Source: Icerya purchasi
Lineage: Eukaryota > Arthropoda > Insecta > Hemiptera > Monophlebidae
NCBI GenBank assembly: GCA_039619475.1
Contig: CM077116.1
Location: forward strand, 274,908,758-274,972,757
Reading direction: 5' to 3'
DNA length: 64,000 nt
The first letter of the stretch is position 1; each line of letters begins with the position of its first letter. The translations under genes were made by a program, and so were the position numbers. Of the stretch, positions 33,195 to 43,637 are shown one piece after another. Below the pieces are notes generated by a model. The model was not told the DNA's origin. It searched no databases and saw only the letters and a program-made list of their open reading frames with translations.

Positions 33195-35236
33195 ATAGGA
33201 AAAACAGAAAAAAAAGCAGAAAACGAAAAGGGATAAAAAATTGGATGACCAAAGAAATATTAGAAAGAATAGAACTAAGAGACAAAGTGTACTCAAAATA
33301 TAAGAAAAACCCAAAAAATGAGAAAATGAGGAAAAACTATCAAATTTTAAGAAACAAAGTAAACAAAGAAATTAGGATGCAAAAAGAAAAATTTATACAG
33401 CACGGATTTCAGCTAGTAAATGGGGACATGAGGAAAACTTGGATGAACATAAATAGGCTGATAGGAAAAGGGAAACCATTACAAGTAGATCAAATAATAA
33501 GGAAATACATAGGTAGAAATAAAAGCGTGAAGGAGATTGCAAACACATTTAACCAAACTTTTAAAAAGGAAGTTGAAAAAATTGAACATAAATGTGATAA
33601 AGATCTATTGAGGAAGGTAAAAGAGAAGATAAACGTAAATATGTATATCCCAAAGGCAAATGTAGAAGAAATTAAAAAAATAATTGAGCAACTCAACCCG
33701 CAAAAGGCAAGTGGTATAGACAAAATCAGAATAAAAGATTTAAGAAAAGTGAAAGATGGTGTAGCAAGTAAAATCACAGAATTAATAAATGATACGATTG
33801 AGACAGCAACTATTCCAGAAAAAATGAAAACGTTGTTAGTGAGGCCAATCTATAAAAAAGGAGAACACTCAGATTACAAAAACTACCGGCCCATAGCGAT
33901 AATAAATGCGATCATGAAAATTTTGGAAAAATATATAAATTAGCAATTAGTAAAATATATAGAAGAAAATGAGATTATAGATAAACAACAATATGGGTTC
34001 CAGAAAAACAAATCAACCTCCAAAGCACTTGGAGATTTCGCAGAGAAAATTAGGGAAAACTTTGAAGCAGGAAATAAAGTCTTAGTGACATATATAGACC
34101 TGACAAAAGCATTTGACACAGTAAACCACCAGAAGCTTCTAGAAAAACTAGAGGATATTGGGATAACTGGTAAGGTAAAGGAATGGTTTAAAAACTATTT
34201 ACAAAATAGGAAAACAATAGTTAGGATATTAGGGGAACAAGGTGAAGAAATAGTAGGAAATAAAGGGGTGCCTCAAGGCGGTATTTTGTCGCCGCTGCTG
34301 TTTATAATATACATAAACGGGTTGCATAAATTATTAAAGCAGAGCGAGTTATTTGCTTTTGCGGACGACTTAGCCATAATGGCAGCGCATAAAGATGCCA
34401 AGATATTAGAAACGCAAATGCAGCAGGATTTGGTGACAATAGGTAGATGGGCTCATGACAATGACTTAAGAATTAATATAACAAAGACCAAAATGATGCT
34501 GTTGACGCCAAAGAGAACAAAAGAAAGTTTTGAGCCGAAAGTTACAATGCATTCAAACGAATGTGTTCATGATATAGAAAGCAAAGAGGAAAGCAAAAGG
34601 ATAAATTGTGAGAAAATTGAAAGAGTGCAAAGTTACAAGTATTTAGCAGTCATAATAGATGATCATTTAAGATGGGATAAACATACAGATTATGTAGCAA
34701 AAAAGGTAAGGGGAGTAATACCATCATTGTATACATTGAAGAAATATGTAAGTAATAAAACATTAAAGATGATATATTATGCCCTGGTTGAATCGCACTT
34801 AAGATATGGAGTACAAGCATGGGGAATAGCCGGGAAAACGTATATAGGCAAAGTAAACAAGTTACAAACGAAATGTATAAGATTAATATCAAAAAGAAAT
34901 TATGTAAATTCAGAAGAGATTTTAAAAAAAGAAAATTTATTAAGCGTAAGAGGGTTGTACTTAAGTATAAAATTCTGGGAACACTTAAAAATAGACAGTA
35001 GAGCAAAGATAGAAAAAAGAATAGAGATAACTACAGAATTAAGAAATAGACCCAGATACAAACTCCCGAGAGTCAGAACAAAATATGGAGAGCAAACGGA
35101 TAAATATGTGTTGGCGGCGCAAATGCTAAATAAAATGCCGGAAGAAATAATAAAGGAAAAAATGGAGAGGAAGCTGAAAGAGGGTGTTAGAAAGTGGTTA
35201 CAAATGGAAAAGAATATAAACAAAATAATAAAATAA
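33195..35236 (+). pseudogene. RT of LINE family K, open except one TAG
   Basis: One frame from the truncation point to the stop at 35236, broken only by a TAG at 33941-33943 (between ILEKYIN and QLVKYIEENEII). Blocks: NPQKASGIDKIRIKDL (about 33697), YKNYRPIAIINAIMKIL (about 33875), QQYGFQKNKST, TYIDLTKAFDTVNH (about 34088-34130), GVPQGGILSPLLF (about 34265-34304), FAFADDLAIM (34352-34381), YKYLAVIIDDHLRW and YALVESHLRYGVQAWG. The basic C-terminus ends KNINKIIK. No RNase H. All catalytic Asp residues are present. Endonuclease and ORF1 are missing. Confidence 0.9.
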
Positions 35237-35360
35237 ACGAAAGGGAAAATTAAATAAAGAAAACTATGTGGAAATGAAGTGTGGATGGATGGATAAAAAT
35301 GCTGGATGACTGAGCGCTTATATACTTTAAAAACCTATAATAAGATAAATAATAAGAACT

Positions 35361-35385
35361 CCGTCGACAAGCGCAAGCTTGACGG
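35361..35385 (+). ncRNA. 3'-terminal bulged hairpin of LINE family K
   Basis: CCGTC/GACGG and AAGC/GCTT arms with a GCAA loop and a GAC bulge. This is the same fold as at 17466-17490 although loop and bulge bases differ. Confidence 0.65.
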
Positions 35386-35696
35386 ACGTAAATATAAGAT
35401 TGTAAAATGTTACAATTGAAATATACGTTTTTAAAAAAAAATACTCGATAAAACTGAAATTCCAAATAGTGCAATAATAGATAATATTTTTCTATTATAT
35501 GTTTTAACGTGAGTTATATATGTATCTTTTCCAATTTAAATGTTCACTTCATTTGTGATATTTTTGCTATTCGTATTTAAACGTATTTAAAAATTACAAT
35601 TAAAATATTTTTATTGTTTTGACATACATGGTGTACTTCTAATATATTTAAAAAATTTTACTATTTACTTTTAAACGTCAATTTCATACTAAGTAG

Positions 35697-36451
35697 CAGT
35701 GGCGCATTTAAGCCTAGGCCCGTGAGGCCTGCGACTAGGGCGGCAACATCTAAGGGGCACCGAAATTTAAAAGCTTGTTAAAATTTAAAAGGAGTCTGAA
35801 CCTAAACATTCTTTTGCGGTCGTTTAAATGTTGAAATTTAAAAAAAATTCAGTCAACTGTGCGGTTGAATTTTACTATTTTAAACTGTGGAAAAATTACT
35901 AATACATAGAAAAATTCGATTAGCTCGAGAATTATTTCAATAAAATTTTGCAATTACGTTACAGTACGTTTTCTACATACACATATATATATATATATAT
36001 ATCAGGCACGTGCCTAGAATTATGGAAACATTGAGTTTTGAAAATTTTCTTCACATATTTATTTTATAAATAACACATTTTTCACTGATATTTGTACTAT
36101 TAATAATTTCCATAATTTTGATTTATATATTAATAATTTACATAAATGAATTACTGTATAAACATTAATAAAAATTACATTTGTTATTAATTGTACTAAA
36201 ATATGGAGCATACTTTTTTCTTTTTCTTCTAAAGGTACATAAGAAAATCCTAAAAAATCATCAGTTTTTATTTAAAATTTTTGGTTTTTTTTTCAGATTT
36301 TTGTATATTTATAATAACTATTTCAGTTCTCACGGCATGGGGAGGGTTGACACAGTCGTGATATATATATATATATATTTTTTTTTTCGTTACAAGAAAG
36401 GCGGCATATCAACACGGGCCTAGGACGCCATCACCATCAAATCCGTCACTG
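35697..36451. mobile_element. hAT-like non-autonomous DNA element with 8-bp target duplication
   Basis: Left end CAGTGGCGCATTTAAGCC. The right end on the minus strand is CAGTGACGGATTTGATGG, an imperfect inverted repeat. Flanks CTAAGTAG (35689-35696) and TTAAGTAG (36452-36459) match at 7 of 8 bases, the hAT target-site length. Inside are (AT)n runs at about 35983-36001 and 36360-36377 and a stretch with GGCCCGTGAGGCCTGCG-type motifs. No transposase remains. Confidence 0.7.
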
Positions 36452-36506
36452 TTAAGTAGTATTTACCAAAAACAATATTTACGTTGATCATTAATCGCGT
36501 CTATTA

Positions 36507-36508
<2 letters not shown>

Positions 36509-36538
<30 letters not shown>

Positions 36539-39275
36539 CTAAATTTAAAAATATAAATCTAGGCGCCGTGTGTAACTACCTGGGCTATTACGGTACCTAG
36601 ACTCAATGGAAATTACAGAAGGCGGTGCAGTCTGTTCGATGCTGCAAAATTCAACACTGCCCGAACACAATCCGGGTAGTTCGACAACAGACGGTGGGAT
36701 GAGGTATGACTAGAAGTACGGGAAGTATGCCGGCACCATTTTAGCAGATGCTCTACAGTTGGTGAGGCCATGAACCCGCACAGAGGGCAAGGGACCGGAG
36801 GGGGAGCTCCTTCAAAGACGTGATTGTGTGATAGTGCAGTGTGCCCCAGCCGCAGTCTCGATAGGATCGAGAAATCCCTACGTGTGACGGGGAACGGCGG
36901 CCACCATGGGTCGGTGTCCGACTTTATGGACCTGAGCCAGGTTGTTTGTTCTGACCATAATTTGCTTCACTCCTCAGCAAAGTGCATCAGCAAGACTGAT
37001 GCGCCAAAACGAGGCAGTAAAGTGTTAAACGGCATCGGGCTAGATAGAGTTGCTTTAGCAGCCAAGTCAACCCGCTCATTGCCGGGAACCCCAACATGAC
37101 CAGGAACCCATAAGAATGTGACATATACCTCAGATCGTGAAAGTTGGAATAGGAGGTTTTTTATTTTAATTATTAGAGAGTTGCAACTGTCTGGACTCTG
37201 GATGGCTTTTATAGATTGAAGTGAGTCTGTAATCAGAAGGGCATTTTGAGACGCTGGGTTGGAAGAGTATGTCTCAAGGCAAAGAAGGATCCCAAACATT
37301 TCTGCCTCTAAAGTAGAGCAGTAGTCGTTTAGGCGCTCGGTGTACATTACACCTCCAATTTCATAAGCGCATGCGGATGGTGAAGGAGAATTAGTAGGAC
37401 TCGCTTTAGCTGCGTCTGTGTACATGTGAATGTAGTTAGGGAAGGAGGCGAGTTTATTTGATACTACTTGAGACATGGGTATAGAAAGGTTAGATGTTCC
37501 TAATGGATCTGCTAAAGATATGTTCATAGATGTTGAGACATGAATCCAAGGCGCTAAAGCGGTCGGATTAACGTGGTGATCGCTCCAATTTATGCCTACC
37601 TTAGAAAGAAAAGTTAAAGCCTTGACCAATGGATCGCCATGAAAGGATGGGAATGGGATTTGGAAGTTACTGGTGGAAAAATGATCTGGTAAGGAATAAC
37701 GAAAAGAATCTCGAAAGGTTAGATAATCGCGAATAATAGATAAAGGAGGAAGGCCCACCAAAGCACAAACGCCCAACGAAGGAGAAGTTCGGTGCGCCCC
37801 AAGTATGATACGTAAAGAAGTATTATGGATAGGATCGATAGATTTTAGAAGAGTTTTATTAGCCGAAGAATACACCTGACAACCGTATGACAGTTTACTC
37901 AGGATATGGGCTTTGTATACTGATAACAGCAATTTTGGATCTATATTGTACTTGTGGTTGGATAAACATTTCAAGATGGACAAGGATTTCATGCAACTAC
38001 GCTTAAGGATAGACATGTGTGGAGCCCACGATAATCTCTCATCGAACGTTAGACCCAGAAACTTTATGGAAGGAAGGAATGGGATAGGTATATGTTTTAG
38101 GTAGAGGATGATATCAGGATTGGAAATAGGACGACGCTTCTTTACGAATTTGACACATGCAGTTTTTGAGGATGAGAAATCCAAGCCATTCTTTTAAGCC
38201 CAGTTTTGTAATCTATTGATCGTTGACTGTAGGATAGACATCGCATTAGCGGGGAAGTTTGAAGGAAGAGATATGTTAAGGTCATCAATGAACAAACGGG
38301 CTGTTATCGGCGGGCTTATGCACTCTGCTATATCGTTTATATAAAGGATAAACAAGGTTACGCTTAAAGGCGAACCCTGTGGAATTCCATTTTCAGTCGT
38401 GAAGGATGAAGATACTGAAGAGCCTATTCTTACTTGAATAGTTCTATCAGTGAGGAAGCTCTGGATAAAATTGCCCATATTACCGCTAATTCCGGCGTTC
38501 TTCAGCTTTTTAAGCACTCCATATCGCCATATGCGGTCGTAAGCTTTCTCTATGTCAAAAGAGACTGAGTAGAGATGCTGTGATCTACTGTGGGCTGTTA
38601 GGATTTGCCTTTGTAGGCTAAGAAGATGAACGAGTGCAGATTTATATTTTCGGCCGCCTGCTTGGATTGGAGAAAGGATTTTCTTGGATTCAAGATAGAA
38701 ATAGAGGCGTCGGTTCACCATTTTCTCCATTACCTTAGAAAGAACTGAGATCAACGAGATGGGTCTATAGCTTTGCGGAAGGAAGGGGTCTTTGTTCGAC
38801 TTGACAATCGGAATAAGGAGAGTTGTTTTTAAGGATTGTGGGATAAAACCAGAAGACCAAATTTGGTTGTAGATGCCGAGCAGGAATAATCTAGCAGATG
38901 TAGGAAGATGTTTGAGCATAAAGGAATGTATAGAATCCACTCCAGGTGCGCTATTCCTTATGTTGCAGTTTAATTGATAATTTAACTCGTGGATTGTAAA
39001 AGGAAGATTTAAAGGATCATTTTCGTCGGAATTAAAAGATATTGTTTGTTGTTCCACGGTTAGTTTCATGGCTGCAAAGGAAGGATCATATAAGGAGGAC
39101 GACGAGGAATTCTTAAAATGGAGCGCAAAGATTCTCACAACGTCAGACTCTTCTTTAATCAGCGAGCCATTCATGAGTAACGCAGGAGTCAAAGAATGAT
39201 TCGAGGCTCCATTGAGAGACTTGATTCTTTTCCACATAATGGTGCTGGGTGTATCTTTCGTAATAGAAGAGACAC
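36509..39275 (-). mobile_element. LINE C (same family as A and J), 5'-truncated, with poly-A
   Basis: The minus-strand element ends in a 26-base T run on the + strand (36509-36534), which is its poly-A tail. It starts near 39275 in the endonuclease-RT linker. It is the most complete RT-RNase H copy of the family in the window. Confidence 0.9.
36570..39275 (-). pseudogene. ORF2 of LINE C: RT, RNase H, CCHC tail; two stops
   Basis: One frame throughout. RT: NSAPGVDSIH, SYRPISLISVLSKVMEKM, SFDIEKAYDRIWR, NGIPQGSPLSVTLF, RLFIDDLNIS, FLGLTFDERLSW. RNase H: YTDAAKASP, LEAEMFGILL, LITDSLQ, WVPGHVGVPGNERVD. The C-terminus has CPLCGFMASPTVEHLLKWC. The frame is broken only by TAA at 38196-38194 (after LQNWA) and TGA at 36969-36967 (after FAEE); homology continues in frame past both. 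The box usually written YADD is FIDD here and in LINE J, so it seems to be the family's normal form. RNase H together with APE-RT suggests an I-like clade. Confidence 0.9.
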
Positions 39276-39744
39276 ATTAAATTTTATGTGCCATGTGCAG
39301 CAACTATGGCTAGAGACACGGGAGGAGAAGGAGGATTAGATCAGTGAGTAGAGTCCGGACTTATGAAGGAAAAGGATTAAACTGGATAATGATGAGGAGT
39401 TGTCTTTTCTTCTGTATTTCAAGTCATTGTTATAAATTTTTATAAATTATTATTATAAACTCATGTATAATGCCGAAGGACACAACCGGCAGATTAAGAG
39501 GAAGACCTCGAAGCGGAGGGTGTACCACACCATTAGAACCTACCACAGATCGCAAAAGGAGAAATTCCAGAAGTGATGAACAAAGACAACTTAAACTTCA
39601 GAAAAAAAATAGAACATTAGCGCAATCGCAGGCAAGACAGATTCAGGCAACAGTTACTGCAAGATAACAACTTTCTGTCATCCTCTTACCTACATAACCT
39701 CCATCAACATATTAGTGGGAATAGATAATTATATAATCTTCCGA
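39276..39744. other. Spacer with one small basic open frame
   Basis: The only notable item is 39470-39667 (+), 65 codons from ATG: a basic, Arg/Gln-rich peptide starting MPKDTTGRLRGRPRSGG, containing an AT-hook-like RGRPR core. No family was recognised. It may be the start of a transposon-encoded or host chromatin-binding protein, or chance. Confidence 0.3.
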
Positions 39745-40045
39745 AACTGTACAGGGGTAAACCTAACTGTGTGAACTATAATGATATTAAAAAATAGATT
39801 GATAACATAAACGGCTTGTGTAATTAAAACAATTCAGTAAAAATTAACACCGAATTAATTCATATTTTGCACTAAAACATAAGAAGTGTTAGGCATAATT
39901 AGGATGAATTTATAAGTTTCATTCACAAGACAACTTTAAGCGTTATCTTATTAACAGAAATATACATAAGAGAGAATGTATTGAATTTATATAGTGTAGT
40001 AGGCTATATGAGTATTGGACTTCAAAGACTAGTGGGAGATTTCAA
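39745..40045 (+). pseudogene. Short fragment of LINE family E (ORF2 start)
   Basis: About 300 bases resembling 41320-41600 and 58205-58500, the beginning of ORF2 of family E (phrases like ACATAAGAAGTGT and TATGAGTATTGGACTTCAAAGA recur). Stops in all frames. It ends abruptly at GTGGGAGA, after which unrelated sequence follows. Confidence 0.7.
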
Positions 40046-40519
40046 CCAGCTACAAACTATTATTGAAGAACCGATTCAAGAACATGAACTGAAACCGTTG
40101 AAGCTGTCAAAAAATACGTACAAGGGGTGTATGAATGAGGGTGAAAAAAATACATACACTGGTGTATTTTAAACAGCTCGCAAATGATCGGTCGTGTATT
40201 ATGTTATATCTACTGCTGGTTAAATTACCACTGATACGGTAAACGAGTAAGAATCCTATTCAACGGGGATAATTCAAACGCGTAAGATTAATCAAATTAT
40301 TACATTTTTACGTTTCATATTACTAATTTATTTACAATAGCAAAAGTTAAACCATTGGCTAATCGACAGTTAGGTTACTCAAGCTCACCGAGTACTAGTT
40401 ATAAAAAACTTTACACTGGGGAGATTAATACTGAAGAATCATCAGTTTCGGAAGGAATTAAAAAATCTGCAATGATTTTGAGATTACGCAAATCTATGTC
40501 GTTACTAGTTTAGATACGG
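40046..40519 (+). other. Unassigned segment with a 60-70 codon open frame
   Basis: From about 40318 to a TAG at 40512 an ATG-less frame reads through ANRQLGYSSSPSTSYKKLY and INTEESSVSEGIKKS. It is Ser-rich and preceded by a TTTACAATAG that could be a splice acceptor. No family was recognised. Confidence 0.25.
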
Positions 40520-41295
40520 AATAAGGATATGTGTGTGTGTTTTCGTATGAGTGCGGGATTGTGTTTGATCAGATACACAGGTGGTAGGGCAGTGAGAAGG
40601 AGATGTACAGAAATCGAGCTGATAATGAAAGTGTGTGTGGGAGTGGTAAAAGCAGGCGTGACTAGAAAGTGTGAAATACTGATAAGGAACAAGCGGCTGC
40701 CTAGTATTATAATGAGGGCAGGGGTAAGGAACCTATAATGTGCGTTGTGGAGAGGAACCAGAGTTCAAATGAAAGGTGGTAGTGAAGGGGATATAGTGGC
40801 AGATCGAAACGAGACTGATTACACTGGCGAATGTGGAATAAAGCGAAAAGGAAGAGAGGATGTAGGTATGTACGTATGAAGTTCGGATCTCGTGAAGTGA
40901 TGAACGGAAGAGCGTGAGCGATGGTATGTGGCTTTTCGACCATGTGCTTGCAGTACGGCCCACGTTCACTAGTTTTAAGGTGTGACCATGTTGAGAGAGT
41001 GGTATGCGGTGGTGTAGATGATATATGTGTGAGGGTGTATTTCAAGTTTTGTTTTCAGATTGCCGATAGCGATTATATTAGAATGAGTGGGTGCATGGAT
41101 GTATCGCAGTGTTCACATGTAAATTCATTTATTTCTATATATACGTATATGTCGGTAATCAATATGTTAATTTGCTTTTTTTAAGAACGAAATACGAATT
41201 CCATGTGCCAGTTATGTGTGAGCAATTGTCTTTCGTCTTCATCCCGAATTTTTCATCCACCTGAGCATATTTATAAATAAGCTTACGTCTCAGAT

Positions 41296-43637
41296 ATGAC
41301 TTCACTAATACAGTACCGGGATTAACATAGCTGTATGAATTATAGTGATATTAAAAAATGGACCGATAAAATAAACGGCGTATTAGTTTAAACATTTCAA
41401 TAAAAATGAACACCAAATTATTTCATGTTTTGCACTAAAACATAAGAAGTGTTTGGCGTAATTAGGATAAATTTATAAGTTACATTCACAAGACAACTTT
41501 AAGTGTTATTGTATTAACAGAAATAAATATAAGAGAGAATGTATTAAATTTATATAATATAGGCTACATGAGCATTGGACTCCAAAGACCAGTGGGATAC
41601 AAGGAAGAAATACTTGTGTTTGTAAATAATAAATTTAAATGCAATATTCAGGAAGTAAATAATAGGACAAGTATGGATCTGGTGATGGTTAACATAGATA
41701 TGCGCGAAAATAATTCTTTACGTTTTATTGCTATATAATGAACACGGAGTAAAAACATAGGCGAATTAATGAATGAAATTCCAACACTTTTAAAGAAATT
41801 GAATAATAAAGATAATTTCCTGATTTGCAGTGATTTAAATATTTACTTATTGCTTCGTAATGCACAGGTGGAGAACTTTCTAAATGTAATTTATTGGGCA
41901 GAGGGAGTTCAGTTAATAAGTGAAATTACAAGAGAAGAAGATCGGATAGATAGAAATACTCACAATCAGTCCTGTATAGTTTACATATTTATGAAGTATA
42001 AAACAAATGAAATTACTTCGTTAATAGTTAGTAAGAAAATATCTGACCATTACATGATCTATTGCGCATTTGGTATCTCCAATCGGAAAATTCGACATTT
42101 AAAAAATTCCCTGAAGTATTTTTTTGATGAATATAATCTTCACAAAAAAATTGTTAAGTATAACTGGAGCCAGGTGAGTAACATTTCAATGGCAGAAGAC
42201 ATATACAATCACATACATTCAGTTTTAAGAAATATAAATAAAGAATGCAAATGGGAAGTAAGCGAGGATAAAAATGTAACTAAATATAAACCTAAAAATG
42301 AATGGATGAGTCAAAAAATAATAAATTTTATGAAAATTAGAGATCAGTATTTCAAACTTAGTAAAGGAAATAGAACCAGTATTCCATATAAAAACCTGTT
42401 CAGAAAATATCGAAATATAGTTAAAACACAAATAAGGAATGCTAAACAGAAGTTTTATCAAAGCCGTTAGCAAACAATAATAGTAAAAAGACATGGTGTA
42501 TAATTAATAATATTGTTAATAAGAAAAAAACAAAACAACAATAGATGACTTTTTTTTTTTTTTTTTTTTTTAATTGGGCTCGTCAACCGAGGACCTTCAC
42601 CCAGAAACAATTAAGGGAAAACGAAAGTTATACAGTTAGGCGATCAGCTATCGCTAATAAGAAGGAAAATAAATAATTTTGAAAATTTTACGTTAGTAAT
42701 TGAACAATTTAGTGAATACTTCACACGTTCGGTTGAAGAGCAAAGACACAAATGTGACATTCAGCTACTGAATGATAACTGCAATAACTTTACAATGTCC
42801 TCTTTTTTCATTCCACCTGCAAATACATCTCAAATAGAAGCAATAATTAACGATCTAAAAGTACATAAGGCTCTTGGATGGGATGAAATTAGGGTAAAAG
42901 ATATTAAACAAAATTCAAATATATTTATTCCTATTTTAACCAACATGATCAAAAGCTCTATAAAGGAAGTGAGCACGCAGGATGGGCTTAAAAATGCCGA
43001 TCTATAAAAAAAGGGTGCAAAATCAATGTAAAAATTGCCGCCCAATGATAATAATACCTATAGTAGCTGAAATATTAAAATGCTACGTTGACAAACATTT
43101 AAGAAATGATATGGAAAAAACAATCTATTCTATAGAAATCAACACGGATTTAGAGAAAAGAAGTCCACGATAATGCTACTAAGAATGATAATAAATAAGA
43201 TAAATATGGGACTATCGATGGGTAACCAATTTATAATTACCTTCATTGATCTGCCTAAAGCATTTGACTTAGTTGACCATGATCTACTGATTAGTAACTT
43301 AGAAAATCTGGGTTTTTAAATATTCAATTAATGTGGTTTAAGAATTATATTAAAAACAGGAAAAGCATAGTAAAAATCGCAGAGAGTAACAGTAATGAAA
43401 AAAGTATTCAATTCAGGGTAAGTCAGGGAACTGGCTCCTGTCAATTCATTATGCAGGCATATTAAAAATGCAAAAGTATATGTTTTTGCTAATGATAATG
43501 CCCTATTAATTGAACATAATAAGTTATAGGTGGCGGAAAAATTATTGCAAGAGTATATAGATAATTTTAGTAAATGGGCTCATGATAGGAGGTTATGTGT
43601 AAATATAAATAAATCCAAATTGTTACACATCCCATAT
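41296..43637 (+). pseudogene. ORF2 of damaged LINE E copy
   Basis: Recognisable parts: LNIYLLLRNAQVENFLNVIYWAEGVQLI (endonuclease, about 41836-41920), KKISDHYMIYCAFGI (about 42032), NEWMSQKIINFMKIRDQYFKLSKGN, then an insertion at 42549-42680. RT follows: KALGWDEIRVKDI, NCRPMIIIP, TFIDLPKAFDLVDH (about 43239-43280) and FANDNALLIEHN where the sister reads FADDIALLIEHK, so the catalytic DD is destroyed. DNFSKWAHDRRLCVNINKSKLLHI ends at the junction. Many shifts and stops. Confidence 0.8.
42549..42680 (-). mobile_element. Short retroposed insert with poly-A (minus strand), SINE-like
   Basis: Interrupts LINE E ORF2 between IDDF and the continuation EQFSEYF. On the minus strand it ends GGTCCTCGGTTGACGAGCCC followed by about 22-25 A (42549-42571 as T). 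About 100 bases long in total, with no coding content. It could be a SINE or a very short 3' LINE end. Confidence 0.5.

Larger units (their letters stand above)
33195..35441 (+). mobile_element. LINE family K, nearly complete RT and 3' end
   Basis: 5'-truncated in the endonuclease-RT linker. It carries the whole RT, a 3' UTR with the family's bulged hairpin, and a short poly-A (about 35433-35441). It is the longer of two family members; the other is at 16346-17553. Confidence 0.85.
40520..43637 (+). mobile_element. LINE family E, damaged copy (spacer + ORF2)
   Basis: Starts with a G/T-rich spacer (40520-41290) like that between ORF1 and ORF2 of the better copy at 57139-58186, then ORF2. ORF2 begins at ATGACTTCACTAATAC (41296), as does the sister ATGACTTCTCTAATCC (58187). 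At about 43637 sequence switches to LINE H on the other strand. Confidence 0.75.
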
